From: Bradyrhizobium viridifuturi
GTDB lineage: Bacteria > Pseudomonadota > Alphaproteobacteria > Rhizobiales > Xanthobacteraceae
Reading direction: 5' to 3'
DNA length: 64,000 nt
Assembly (NCBI RefSeq): GCF_001238275.1
Contig: NZ_LGTB01000002.1
Span: 273,284-337,283 of the forward strand
Made by a program: the position numbers and the translations under genes
The notes under the pieces: generated by a model
The model's database searches: none
Seen by the model: the letters and a program-made list of their open reading frames with translations, nothing else
What the model was told of the DNA's origin: nothing
Shown: positions 15,687 through 26,998 of the stretch, one piece after another
Position numbering within the stretch: position 1 is the stretch's first letter
Layout: each line of letters starts with the position of its first letter

Positions 15687-16115
15687 TCAGCCCTGCAGCG
15701 ACGCCTCGAGCGTGATCTTGGTGTTGAGCAGCTTCGACACCGGGCACCCGGCCTTGGCTTTGCCCGCCAATTCCTGGAACGTCGCGTTATCGGTGCCCGG
15801 GATCTTCGCCGACAGCGTCAGGTGCACGGCGGTGATGGCAAAGCCGTCGGCGACCTTCTCAAGCGTCACGTCAGCCTTGGTCTCCATGTGCTCGGCGGTG
15901 AGCTTGGCTTCGCCGAGGATCAGCGACAATGCCATCGTGAAGCAGGCGGCATGCGCCGCGCCGATCAGCTCTTCAGGGTTAGAACCGGGCTTGCCCTCGA
16001 AGCGGCTGGCGAAGCCGTAGGGGTAATCGGCGAGCGCGCCGCTCTTGGTCGAAATCGCGCCCTTGCCGTCCTTGATGCCGCCCTGCCATTTGGCCGAACC
16101 ATGGGTCGTCGTCAT
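15687..16115 (-). CDS. OsmC/Ohr-family peroxidase
   Basis: The 142-residue protein has the two redox Cys of the OsmC family (HAACFTM and AGCPVSKLL), with the Glu in GSNPEELIGAAH. These enzymes reduce organic hydroperoxides using a reactive Cys pair. It resembles the OsmC subgroup more than Ohr because of the N-terminal GSAKWQGGIKDGKG. The start was placed at the ATG after AGGGAG; longer frames add unconserved residues. Confidence 0.88.
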   Translation of the reverse strand: MTTTHGSAKWQGGIKDGKGAISTKSGALADYPYGFASRFEGKPGSNPEELIGAAHAACFTMALSLILGEAKLTAEHMETKADVTLEKVADGFAITAVHLTLSAKIPGTDNATFQELAGKAKAGCPVSKLLNTKITLEASLQG

Positions 16116-16261
16116 GCGTTGCTCCCTGAGCTTGGTTGAACCCAGCCACAAGCCTACAACGCCAATGCGACGGAAGTGTTCGCCGCGCTCTCGGCGTCAA
16201 AGCGTTTTCAAGCGAAGTGGACGCCGGTTCGCGTGAAGAAAACGCGTCAAAAAGCAAACCT

Positions 16262-16935
16262 CTAAGCGCCGACCAGCGCCTTCGCCGGCGTCGTCGCCTG
16301 CACCACAAGACCGCGGGCGCGTGCATCCATCACGCCGACCGCGCGCAGCGCGAGCAGCGTCACGGTCTGCACCGCATCGCGCAGCTTGATCGGATCGTCG
16401 AGATTGCTTGGTGCCAGCGGGCCGACCAGCGCCTCGTGCAACGCGCCGAGCAAGGCGGTGGCGGCGAGCGCCGTGTCCTGCGCCGGCAGATGGCCGGCAC
16501 GCACGGCGGCATCGATTCGCATGGCGAGCTCGCCGGAGATGTCGCGGCGGCTGGCTAGGCGCGAGGCGGTGACGTCGACGTCGACCGGCTCGGCCAGGAT
16601 GCCCCAGGCCAGCTTGCGCTGCGACAGCACATGGACCGCGATCGTCGTCACCGCGGCGGCCAGCGCCGATGACGGGCCAGGCGCGGCGTCCGCGCGCGCC
16701 GGATCGCGGACAGCTCGTCGCGCGAGACTTCAGTGATCAATTCCGAAATCAGCTCGGCTTTGGACGGGAAGTAGCGGTAGACGGTGCCGGCGGCGACATT
16801 GGCCCGCACCGCGACGGGTGCGATCTGGACCGCCGCCATGCCGCCCGCGGCCGCAGCATCGCGCGCAGCCGACAGGATGGCGCTGCGCCGGGCAGCCAGC
16901 CGCTTCACGACCTGATGTGTTCGCCGATAGACCAT
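16262..16935 (-). pseudogene. TetR-family regulator interrupted by a frameshift
   Basis: The N-terminal part carries a TetR helix-turn-helix (ILSAARDAAAAGGMAAVQIA, VRANVAAGTVYRYFPSKAEL) and runs out of frame into an Arg-rich tail at a TGA. The ligand-binding domain continues in another frame from about 16,690 (AAPGPSSALAAAVTTIAVHV) to the stop at 16262. Adding one base to the run GTCCGCGCGCG (16688-16700) restores one protein of about 224 residues. Whether this is an assembly error or a real lesion cannot be told from one sequence. No target gene is adjacent apart from the OsmC gene. Confidence 0.7.
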
Positions 16936-17378
16936 GGCGTTCCGTCCCCCAACCGTATGACCTGGCCGGCGCCCACCGGCAGAACACACGCGTCTTCAAT
17001 GTTTTGCGCGGTTGATCCCGCAACCGCCCGAAGAAGTGAACAACTATTCAGAGGGGATGACAAGCTGGAATTGTAAGGATTTTGCGACGGCCACACGCCA
17101 CCTCCGATTGAGCTGACGGCCGCTCCGGCCCGCGAATGCGCTTGGGCCGCCCCGATCCAGCGACGGATCGGCGGCTGCGAGCACCACTCAGGGTCGGATC
17201 GGGCCTTCGATGGTAAACCGCGAGCTAAGATCATCGCCCGAAATAGAGGCATCTGGTATCGCACTGACCCGCGCGCATCGCGGCCGCATTTACCCGAATT
17301 TATCTGAGACCGTGGTCGAGTGCGCCCAACGTCAGGCGTGGCGTTGCCTCGATGTCCTCGGCCGAACCAAGAAAGCGC
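16936..17378. other. intergenic stretch, no gene seen
   Basis: About 440 bp lies between the divergent TetR gene and the membrane protein. Neither strand has a frame with a good start and recognisable product. It must hold the promoters of both flanking genes, but I could not identify a defined operator. Confidence 0.5.
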
Positions 17379-18866
17379 ATGTCACTCTCCATCACCAGCA
17401 GCGTGAGCAGCCGCAGCTCTGTGCGAGGGCTGGTGCCGCTATGCGCCGCCGTGGGCGCCTATCTGTTTTATCTCTCCGCCGGTGAGATCCTGCTGCGGGA
17501 TTCCGACACCGAATGGCAGATCAAGGTCGGACAGTGGATCCTCGAACACGGCGCGATGCCGACATCGGACGTGTTCTCCTTCACCCGTTTCGGCGAACCA
17601 TGGATCTCGAGCTCGTGGCTGTCGCAGGTGGCGTACGCCCTCGTCTATGGCGGCGATTGGGCCGGGCCGGTAATCCTGACGTCGGTCGCGATCGGCGCGA
17701 CGGTTGGGATCTTCCTGCATCTGCTCAGCCCGTATTTCGATCCGGCGCGTGCGATCCTGATCGCCGCGCTGGCGCTGCTGTTGTCGACGATCCACTTCTT
17801 TGCGCGGCCACATGTGCTGGCGCTGCCGGTCCTGCTGGCGTTCATCGGCGGCCTGATGGCGGCCGCCGATCGCCGCACGTATCCATCTTGGTGGCTGCTG
17901 CCGCTGATGGCGCTATGGGCCAATCTGCATGGCGGCTTCGTGCTCGGCCTCGCGCTGATCGGGCCGATCGGACTGGAGGCGGTCTGGAGCGCAGAGCCCA
18001 GCCGCCGCCATCAACTCGTCGTGCGATGGGGACTGTTCGGTATCGCGGCGCTGGCCGCGAGCTGCGTGACGCCCTACGGCTGGAACAGCCTGCTCGGCGC
18101 GACCAAGATCCTCAGCCTCGGCAAGCTGCTGACGCTGATCGGCGAATGGATGCCCGCGGATTTCAGCAAGCCCAGCTTCTTCGAAGCCACGCTGCTCGGC
18201 CTGATCGGCCTCATCTGCTATCGTGGGCTGACGCTGTCGGTGCCGCGAATCCTGCTGCTGCTCGGGTTGGTCTGGATGGCGCTGAGCCATATCCGCAACA
18301 TCGAGGTATTCGCGTTCATCGCGCCGCTGGTGCTCGCCAAGCCGATATCGGAACAATGGGGGATGGCGGTCATCAAAGCCGCCCGCTTCGAGGAACGCCG
18401 CTCGTTCCCCGCCGTCACGATCCTGGCTTCGATCGCGATGGTGATCGGCGCGTGGGTGACCACGACGACCTTCATCGCGCAGCACCAGTTCAAGTTCCTG
18501 CCGGTGTTCTGGCCCGCCGCCGCGGTCGACGTCCTCCAGCAGCACAAGGTGCAGCGCGTGTTCAACACCGCGCCGTTCGGCGGCTATCTGGTGAGCCGCG
18601 ACATCAAGGTGTTCATCGACGGCCGCGCCGAGCTGTATGGCGAGCAGTTCGTGCTCAACTATTACGCCGCGCTCGACGCCCGCGATGCCGGACAGCTGCT
18701 GGACCTGCTCGACAAATACCGGATCGACGCCACGCTGCTGAGCTCGGACTCTCCTGCCGGAAATGTGCTGGACCACCTCAAGGGCTGGAAGCGGCTGTAC
18801 AAGGACGACGTCGCCGTCATCCATGTACGGTCGGACGAGACGAAGGCCGGTGCGAGTTCGAACTAA
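17379..18866 (+). CDS. polytopic membrane protein, possible GT-C glycosyltransferase-like
   Basis: This is a protein of about 495 residues with 11-12 hydrophobic helices and a soluble C-terminal domain of about 130 residues (from about 370). The first loop after TM1 is rich in acidic and polar residues (LLRDSDTEWQIKVGQW, FTRFGEPWISSSWL), a layout seen in lipid-linked-sugar (GT-C) glycosyltransferases, whose first periplasmic loop carries an Asp catalytic site. No confident family assignment is possible. An alternative ATG lies 27 nt upstream; the second ATG is chosen because an AAGAAAG sequence precedes it. Confidence 0.55.
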   Translation: MSLSITSSVSSRSSVRGLVPLCAAVGAYLFYLSAGEILLRDSDTEWQIKVGQWILEHGAMPTSDVFSFTRFGEPWISSSWLSQVAYALVYGGDWAGPVILTSVAIGATVGIFLHLLSPYFDPARAILIAALALLLSTIHFFARPHVLALPVLLAFIGGLMAAADRRTYPSWWLLPLMALWANLHGGFVLGLALIGPIGLEAVWSAEPSRRHQLVVRWGLFGIAALAASCVTPYGWNSLLGATKILSLGKLLTLIGEWMPADFSKPSFFEATLLGLIGLICYRGLTLSVPRILLLLGLVWMALSHIRNIEVFAFIAPLVLAKPISEQWGMAVIKAARFEERRSFPAVTILASIAMVIGAWVTTTTFIAQHQFKFLPVFWPAAAVDVLQQHKVQRVFNTAPFGGYLVSRDIKVFIDGRAELYGEQFVLNYYAALDARDAGQLLDLLDKYRIDATLLSSDSPAGNVLDHLKGWKRLYKDDVAVIHVRSDETKAGASSN

Positions 18867-18897
18867 GCGTCAAAGGCTAAACGGCTCAGACTTCTTC

Positions 18898-18984
18898 CGT
18901 CATTGCGAGCGAAGCGAAGCAATCCGTTGGGCCGCGTGCGCGGAGTGATGGATTGCTTCGTCGCTTCGCTTCGCTCGCAATGAC
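18898..18984. repeat. intergenic palindromic repeat (GCGAAGCGAAGC family)
   Basis: The arms GTCATTGCGAGCGAAGCG... and ...CGCTTCGCTCGCAATGAC are inverted and separated by about 25 bp; the right arm carries one extra CGTCGCTTCG unit. The element sits between the 3' ends of two convergent genes. Similar elements are widespread in Bradyrhizobium-type genomes. Confidence 0.8.
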
Positions 18985-19006
18985 GGCGAGGCGCCACCGG
19001 CCGCCT

Positions 19007-20205
19007 TTAATTCCCCGTCTGCAACTCGCCGAAGCGATCCCAGCTCTTGCCGTTGAAGCGCATCAGCTGCATCTGGTCGACCGGCACATGGTCGGCCGGC
19101 GAGGTGTTGACCTTGATGCCCGGCAGCAGCATCGGCAATTCCAGGTCCTTGATCGCGAACGCCTGCCGCAGGATGTTCTCGGTCGAGAGATCGTCGCCGC
19201 AGGCCTTCAGCACAGCCTCCAGCGCCATCGCGCTGTTGTAGGCGTTGACGTAGTTGGTGTCGTGCTGATCGCCTTCGGGCACGAATCTGGTCATGAAGTC
19301 GCGCCAACCCTTCATGCCCGGATCGTCCTTCCAGGCCGGATCGTCCGGATCCTTCACATAGGCCGTCGAGATGATGCCGGTACCGGCCTCGACGCGGCCG
19401 GCTGCATCACGGTCGAAATCCACACCGCGGTGTTGGAGAGGAACGTCATCGGCCGCCAGCCGATCTCGAAGGCCTTGCGGATCGACTGCGCCGCGAATTT
19501 CGGCGTCGCCGCGATCACGAAGACGTCGGCATTGGTGGCCTTCAGCTTGACGATCTGCGAGTCGATCGTGGGGTCAGATATCTCGTAGGTCGCAACGGTG
19601 ACGAGGGAATCGTATTTCTCGCCGAGCACATCCTTGAGGCCGGCGAGATAGTCGCGGCCGTAATCGTCGTTCTGCGAGATCACGGCGAACCGCGCATTCG
19701 GAATCTTCGCCAGTGCGTAACGCGCATACAGCCGCGCCTCGTAGCGGAACGGCGCCTGCACGCCCATCGTGGCCTGCGGGAATTGCGTGACGTCGCCGAA
19801 CTTCGAGGCGCCGGAGGCGAGGAACAGCTGCGGGATGTTCTTGCCCTGCAGGTACTTTGCGATCGCCGTGTTGTGCGCGGTGCCGATCGAGGAGAAAATC
19901 AGCGCAACCTCGTCGCTTTCGACGAGACGGCGCGTCTGCTCCACCGTCTTCGGCGGTGCATAGGAATCGTCCAGCGAGATGAAGTTGATCTTGCGGCCGT
20001 TGATGCCGCCGCGCTCGTTCAGCATCCTGAAATAGCCGGCCTCGCCCTTGCCGAGCGCGCCGAACGCCGACACCGGCCCGCTATAGGGCATGGTCTGACC
20101 GATCCTGATTTCAGTTGATGTGACGCCGCGCATCTCGGCTGCAAATGAAACGGCGGGCAGCAGCAGGAATGAAATGGCGCCAAGCGCGCCGACTGCCTTG
20201 CGCAT
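19007..20205 (-). pseudogene. ABC-transporter substrate-binding protein, branched-chain amino acid type, with frameshift
   Basis: The N-terminal part (signal peptide MRKAVGALGAISFLLLPAVS then AEMRGVTSTEIRIGQTMPYSGP) and the central ligand-binding region are intact to about 19,400. The next stretch (GTGIISTAYVKDPDDPAWKD) is in another frame and completes a 400-residue protein of the Leu/Ile/Val-binding Peripla_BP_6 family. One missing base in CGACGCGGCCGG (19391-19401) would rejoin them as PAG-VEAGTG. It imports an amino acid or related compound with permeases not in this window. No ABC permease or ATPase gene is adjacent. Confidence 0.7.
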
Positions 20206-20326
20206 CGGCCTCCCCTCCCGATTATTCTTGCCGCGCTCTCAGTCGGCGCGACCGTGCCGTCCAGCGGCTTGGCGCGAGGATGCCACGGCGGCCCGATTGA
20301 GGCCAAGCCTATTCGCCGCAGCGGTC

Positions 20327-20740
20327 TCAGCGCTCGCCGCGCTGCTTGATCGGGATCACGAATTTCAGCCCCGACCATATCGCATCGATGGCGCACACCT
20401 TGACGTCGACCAAGCCGGACACGAGCCCGGTGTTGCGAACCACGACATCCGTGAGATCGGTCGCGACGCCCGAGCTCTTCTTCGGCCACGACACCCAGAT
20501 CATGCCGTCAGGCGCGATCACATCCCGGTAGCGGCGCAGCTTGGCCGAGAGGCCCTTGGCCTCGGCGGCGAACAGATGCACGGCATCGAGTGGTGCTCGC
20601 GCGATTTTCGCGAGCTGCACACCGGCGGGCAACTCTCCGACGAGGTCGGCATAGGGAACGGACAACCCGTCGACAAAAATACAAAAGCCCGGCTTGAGGC
20701 CGAGCTTTTGCACAATCGGTTTGCCGGTATGGCCGGCCAT
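20327..20740 (-). CDS. DUF3052 family protein
   Basis: This 137-residue protein belongs to DUF3052, a small alphaproteobacterial/actinobacterial family of unknown function, with the conserved block YRDVIAPDGMIWVSWPKKS and a closing IDAIWSGLKFVIP. It starts 3 nt after the ftsH stop, so both genes share a transcript. A regulatory link to the protease is possible only by proximity. Confidence 0.8.
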   Translation of the reverse strand: MAGHTGKPIVQKLGLKPGFCIFVDGLSVPYADLVGELPAGVQLAKIARAPLDAVHLFAAEAKGLSAKLRRYRDVIAPDGMIWVSWPKKSSGVATDLTDVVVRNTGLVSGLVDVKVCAIDAIWSGLKFVIPIKQRGER

Positions 20741-20743
20741 GGC

Positions 20744-22666
<1,923 letters not shown>

Positions 22667-22762
22667 GGTCTTCCTTCGGTGGTCGCGCGGATCGCGGCCT
22701 CTCTCTATCCTTGGGCAGGCTCTGTGGGAATCCCCAGGGAATCCATCCCGTGATGGCATACA

Positions 22763-22791
22763 ATCTAGGTGCCGCAGGGGTCGATGCCAAG
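22763..22791 (-). promoter_or_regulatory. candidate RpoH (heat-shock) promoter of ftsH
   Basis: On the minus strand CTTG (22788-22791) is followed after 18 nt by CCTAGAT (22763-22769), one mismatch from the alphaproteobacterial sigma-32 -10 form CYTATNT. This is a prediction from pattern and spacing. Confidence 0.4.
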
Positions 22792-22924
22792 GGAACTGCG
22801 CACGACTATTTACCGCATCCTAGCCCGATTCCCGGTCAAAAAATGACGCAGAATCCGGTGTTTTTCCGGGGTGGTTAAGCCACCTTGCCGGATTATGACA
22901 GCGATTGAACCAATCGAACCCGGC

Positions 22925-23959
22925 CTAGCCGGAACGTGCCCGGCGGGGCGGTGCCGGGCTGATCCTGATACGGCCGGAGGCGACGCTGATGACCGCTCCG
23001 GCGAGGGTCTGTTTCAGCTTGGATTCGCGTTGCCCGGCGACCCCATCCAGGGCCTGGTCGACCGCGGCGAGAAGGGTTTCGACCTTGCCGAGCTCGGCCG
23101 GCCCCTCATGTCCGGTACGGTCGATGGCGCGCTTGAGCAGACGGAGGCGGATCTCGTCCGGCATCACCGCGAACAGCGCGGCGTCGAAGCCCGCGCCGAG
23201 CTTATCCTCGCTTTTCAACGCAAGATAGCGCTCGGCACCATCGACCAGCAGTTCCAGCGCGGAATTGGCCCGCGCGATCCGCGCGGCAAGCCGCGCCAGG
23301 ATCCGCGCATCACCGCCCTCCTCCGCCAATAGCGGCATCAGCGCGCGCAGCCGTGGCCGCGTGAAGGACAGGTCGCGGTTGGTCGGATCGTCGGCAAAGC
23401 CGATGCGCGCCTTCCGCAGCGTTGCGATCAGCTGCGCCTTCGACACATCGAGCAGCGGCCGCATCAGCAGAACGCCGTCGCGCTCGGTCTCGCGCGCCAT
23501 CGCCGAAAGGCCCGCAACGCCGCTGCCGCGCAGCATCCGCATCAGCAGCGTCTCGGCCTGGTCGTCACGGGTATGCGCGGTCAGGATATGCGTGGCGCCG
23601 TGCTTGCGCGCGGCCTGCGTAAGCAGACGGTAGCGCGCCTCGCGCGCGGCGGCCGGCACGCCGGTCCCGGGTTTCGGCCCATTCCATCGCAGCGTTTGAT
23701 GCGGCAGGTCGAGGCTTCGCGCCAGCCGCTTGACGTCGCGCGCCTCGCGAGCCGCCTCAGGACGCAGACCGTGGTCGACGGTGACCGCCACCAGCATCGG
23801 CCCTTGCGCAAGCGCGCGGCGCCAGCGCGCGGCCAGCCACATCAGCGCGACTGAATCCGGACCACCGGACACCGCAAGCACGATCGCCGGCGCGCGCGCC
23901 AGATCTGCGAACAGGCGCTTGGCGTCCCTTGCCGGGATGGCAGATTGGTCGTCGGGCAT
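22925..23959 (-). CDS. tilS: tRNA(Ile)-lysidine synthase
   Basis: The 344-residue protein has the PP-loop motif SGGPDS (about residue 35) that binds ATP, followed by VDHGLRPEA and THILTAHTRDDQAETLLMRML. TilS attaches lysine to C34 of the tRNA-Ile CAU anticodon so it reads AUA, an essential step. The C-terminal portion is shorter than in E. coli TilS, as is usual in Rhizobiales. It lies between cpoB and ftsH on the minus strand, as in the conserved pal-cpoB-tilS-ftsH order. Confidence 0.9.
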   Translation of the reverse strand: MPDDQSAIPARDAKRLFADLARAPAIVLAVSGGPDSVALMWLAARWRRALAQGPMLVAVTVDHGLRPEAAREARDVKRLARSLDLPHQTLRWNGPKPGTGVPAAAREARYRLLTQAARKHGATHILTAHTRDDQAETLLMRMLRGSGVAGLSAMARETERDGVLLMRPLLDVSKAQLIATLRKARIGFADDPTNRDLSFTRPRLRALMPLLAEEGGDARILARLAARIARANSALELLVDGAERYLALKSEDKLGAGFDAALFAVMPDEIRLRLLKRAIDRTGHEGPAELGKVETLLAAVDQALDGVAGQRESKLKQTLAGAVISVASGRIRISPAPPRRARSG

Positions 23960-24010
23960 CGCAGAACCAGCAGGCCGTGGAAAGGCCGGAAGCGGCCTCC
24001 CCTTGCCGGT

Positions 24011-25052
24011 TTAGCACTTCACGCGCTTCTGCTCGCGCTCAACCGCCGCCTTGACCCCGCCGGAGCGCGCGGGTACTTCCGCGCGATCTCGCCGAACGCG
24101 GCGCAGGCCGCTTCCTTTTCCTTCAGCGCCGCCAGCGACTGGCCGAGCCGCAGCAGCGCGTCGGGTGCCTTCGCTGATTTGTCGAACTTGGTGGTCACGC
24201 CGAGGAAGGTCTCCGCGGCGTCGCGATATTGCTGGCGCTGGAAATAGCTTTCGCCGAGCCAGTATTGCGAATCCGCCACCAACGGATCGGTTGGATATTT
24301 CGTGGCGAAGTTCTTCATCGTCTCCTCGGCGAGCGCATAGTCCTTGCGCTGCATGTAGCCGATGCCGAGGTCGAACTCGTCCTTCGGCGTGGCCGACGGC
24401 GGCAAGGTGGTCAGGGCCGCGCTCGCGCCGGGCGCGCGTTGCGGGCTGGTGTTGCCGAGCTCGAGCGGCTCGCCCGCCCCGCGGCCGCCGGGCGCACCGA
24501 CTGCTGCCTCGCCGGGCATCGGCATCTGGCCGCCACCGAGCGCACGCGGCGCGCCCGGAGCATTCGGATTCTGGTTCGGATCGAAGGCATCGCCGCGGCC
24601 GCGACGGCCCGGTGCGGCAGGCGCCGCCGGCTCCTGCACGATCGGTGCGGGCGCTGCGACCTGCTGCTGGTCATAGCCGCCCTGCGGCTGCCGGCCATAG
24701 CCTTGCTGGGGCTGGCCGTATCCCTGCTGCGGCTGGCCATACCCCGGCTGGGCCTGCGGGTAAGCCTGCGGCTGCTGGGCGGGCGGCACCGCAGCGACAT
24801 TGGATTGGCCCGCCGGAGCCTGTCCAGGCGCGCCGGGCGGCTGGCCGCCAAGCTGGCGCAGACGCTCCTCGAGCTGGCGGTTGCGGTACTGCAGCTCCTC
24901 GTTCTGACCGGTCAGCTGCCGCAGCTGGTTTTCGAGCCGCTCGATCCGCATCTCGGCATCGGAATCGTCGGACTGGGCAAACACTGGTGCGGAAACGGCG
25001 AATAGCGCCGCGATCGCCGCGGCGGAGGAAAGAAAATGAAGCTGGATGACAT
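24011..25052 (-). pseudogene. cpoB: cpoB/ybgF-type Tol-Pal coordinator, two apparent frameshifts
   Basis: The mature part is intact: a coiled-coil segment (EMRIERLENQLRQLTGQNEEL), a Pro/Gln-rich linker, and a C-terminal TPR-like region (YMQRKDYALAEETMKNFATK, DSQYWLGESYFQRQQY). CpoB links peptidoglycan synthesis to Tol-Pal constriction. The 5' end fits the signal peptide MSSSFIFLSSAAAIAALFAV only if one T is added to the ATTTTC run (25033-25036). The 3' end reads VKAAVEREQKRVKC and stops at TAA 24011 only if one C/G is added to the four-base run at 24055-24058. An AGGG ribosome site precedes the ATG at 25052. Both lesions are in homopolymer runs, so assembly error is likely. Confidence 0.7.
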
Positions 25053-25246
25053 TTTGCCCTGACGACGAGATCGACGTGAAAAGCGAGCGACATTGAGGGA
25101 CGGAGTACGCCGGAATTGTGACTGGCACTTCAAATCCGGGACAGCGCCACGGATACCGGTTTAGTACGGGCGCTGGAACAAGCAAGCGGCCAATTGCACG
25201 CAGCTTCGTTCATCTTGATGAAGAGCGCCCGGCCGCGCCATGCGGT

Positions 25247-25277
25247 CAAACCAAAACCGGCGCCCGAAGGGCGCCGG
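25247..25277 (-). terminator. intrinsic terminator downstream of pal
   Basis: A 9-bp perfect stem (CCGGCGCCC / GGGCGCCGG, loop GAA at 25266-25268) is followed on the minus strand by TTTTGGTTT, 24 bp past the pal stop. It would end or attenuate the pal transcript before cpoB. Confidence 0.75.
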
Positions 25278-25301
25278 CTTGGAAACGTATTCAGGATCGC
25301 G

Positions 25302-25784
25302 TCAGGAGCTGGCGTTCAGCACGGTGACGGCGCGCCGGTTCTGCGACCAGCAGGAGATGTCGTTACAGACCGCGACCGGGCGCTCCTTGCCGTAGGAGAT
25401 GGTGCGCATGCGGCTCGGATCGATGCCGCGCGAGGCCAGGTAGGCGCGCACCGACTGGGCACGGCGGGCACCGAGCGCGATGTTGTATTCGCGCGTGCCG
25501 CGCTCGTCCGCATGACCTTCGATGGTGAAGGAATAGCGGTTGTAGGTCTGCAGCCACTGCGCCTGCTTGTCGAGGGTCGCAGTCGCCTGTGGGCTGAGAT
25601 CGGTCTGATCGCTCTCAAAGAACACGCGGTCGCCGACATTGACCACGAAGTCCTGCTGGCTACCCGGGGTCGCGGCGCCCCCAATCGCGCCATTGGCGTC
25701 CAACGGGTTCTTGTTGGCGCAGGCGCCCATCGACAGCGCCACCGCCAGAACAGCAACCAGCTTCATACCCTGGAGATAATTCAT
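25302..25784 (-). CDS. pal: peptidoglycan-associated lipoprotein Pal
   Basis: The 160-residue protein has a lipoprotein signal ending MGAC (lipid at the Cys) and the OmpA-like peptidoglycan-binding domain with FFESDQTDLSPQA, GHADERGTREYNIALGARRA and VAVCNDISCWSQNRRA. Pal anchors the outer membrane to peptidoglycan and is the outer partner of TolB. The start is supported by GGAGG and by the MNYLQGMKLV N-terminus common in Rhizobiales. Confidence 0.95.
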   Translation of the reverse strand: MNYLQGMKLVAVLAVALSMGACANKNPLDANGAIGGAATPGSQQDFVVNVGDRVFFESDQTDLSPQATATLDKQAQWLQTYNRYSFTIEGHADERGTREYNIALGARRAQSVRAYLASRGIDPSRMRTISYGKERPVAVCNDISCWSQNRRAVTVLNASS

Positions 25785-26094
25785 TCCCGGAGCCTCCACG
25801 CTCACGCTCTTCGTACTACCCAATCGGTCTACAGGGCGATGGTTAAGCGAACGTTCCGTCAACCTTGACGAGACCTTGCTGGACCCCATCAAATGCCAGA
25901 CAATGCCGGAAAGCGCCCCCGATGGTTAATGGGTGGCAAATGTGGCGCGATGGTGAAGGGAAGGCAAGCTTCGCGGGAACCAAATCGCTCGACGGCAATT
26001 TTGGCGCCGTCCGTGGCCAACCGGCGACAGAAAGTTGCAGATTTGGAACGCTGGAACGGCGGCAGCGACGGAACGGCAGCCGGGTAGTTCGCGC
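25785..26094. other. intergenic stretch before pal
   Basis: About 310 bp with no frame that I can support; it contains the promoter region of pal. A half-site GGTTAAGCG (25833 region) is visible but no full CtrA pair. Confidence 0.5.
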
Positions 26095-26826
26095 TCAGGA
26101 ATGCGGCACGATCGACGGACGATCGAATCGCTCGATCGTCGGCTGCTGGAGCACATGGTGTTCACGCTCGAACAGCATGCGGCGCTCGAACGCCGACGAA
26201 CGCATCATCGGGTAGCGCGTGAACACCTTGTCCCGCATGGTGGGGAAATCCGCCGCCATCAGCCCGACCGGCTTGAGCAGGCCCGGGAACAGGCGAGGCT
26301 CGGCAATGGTCTCGTGGAAGAAGACGCGGCGGTAGAATGCCTGGTGCTCCGGACGGACGATGGCCAGTCCCAGATCGGCGCTGAAATATTCGCAGGCCAT
26401 ATAGGCGAGACGAACGGTGACATAGGGCAGTTCGGGCGTGCGCCGGGCCCGATCGGGATCCGCAACGAACCGCGCGGGATCGATGATGACTTGATGGCGA
26501 TCGAGCCTCGGATGCAGGATTTCGCCGAAGGCCTCCGCAGAGCACGACTCGCGCCACTCGTTCGTCAGCACGCTGATGCGAACCGAGCTGCTGAGCTGGC
26601 CGTCGAGATAGACGCCGAACGTCCAGGAGTTCTCCAGATCATCGTATTGATCCGTGACCCGCTGCTCCGCGGATTCCTTCACCGCGCCTTCGCGCAGATA
26701 GGCGCGATAACGCAGATTGTAGATCTCTTCTTTTTCGGCGGGCGTTTGGGCGAGGCGGTAATCAACTTGGTCGAGCAGCTCCGGGCCTCGCGAAAAAGCG
26801 CGGGGCGCAACGACGGGGGACCTCAT
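26095..26826 (-). CDS. FeeM-like N-acyl amino acid synthase domain protein
   Basis: The 243-residue protein matches the FeeM N-acyltransferase fold, a relative of LuxI autoinducer synthases: DYRLAQTPAEKEEIYNLRYRAYLREG, DLENSWTFGVYLDGQLSSSVRI, IDPARFVADP and a Met-rich middle (VRLAYMACEYFSA). FeeM-type enzymes join a fatty acyl group from ACP to an amino acid, making bioactive lipids. The product here is unknown. A perfect CtrA-type site lies 47 nt upstream. It is placed between tolB and pal, with a GGDEF-EAL gene beside it. Confidence 0.75.
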   Translation of the reverse strand: MRSPVVAPRAFSRGPELLDQVDYRLAQTPAEKEEIYNLRYRAYLREGAVKESAEQRVTDQYDDLENSWTFGVYLDGQLSSSVRISVLTNEWRESCSAEAFGEILHPRLDRHQVIIDPARFVADPDRARRTPELPYVTVRLAYMACEYFSADLGLAIVRPEHQAFYRRVFFHETIAEPRLFPGLLKPVGLMAADFPTMRDKVFTRYPMMRSSAFERRMLFEREHHVLQQPTIERFDRPSIVPHS

Positions 26827-26873
26827 GAACTACTCCGGACTGTCACGACAACTTTTGCGAGCTGCCTAAAATC

Positions 26874-26888
26874 TTAACAGCTTCTTAA
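26874..26888 (-). promoter_or_regulatory. CtrA-type site (TTAA-N7-TTAA) before the FeeM-like gene
   Basis: TTAACAGCTTCTTAA has two TTAA halves with exactly 7 bp between them, the consensus for the cell-cycle regulator CtrA. It ends 47 nt before the start codon of the FeeM-like gene, a position typical for CtrA-activated promoters. CtrA itself is not in the window. Confidence 0.6.
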
Positions 26889-26998
26889 TTTTCGTCAAAG
26901 CAATCGAGACAATACAGTTAACCTGTGACCGCAAGGGTGCATTCCCGGTAGTGCACCCGGGGATCATCACAACTATCGATTGAAGGCGTTCGGCGGGC

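Noticed and set aside
26915..26925. GTTAACC near the FeeM-like gene as a second CtrA site
   Set aside because: Only a single half-site without a partner at 7 bp; not listed.
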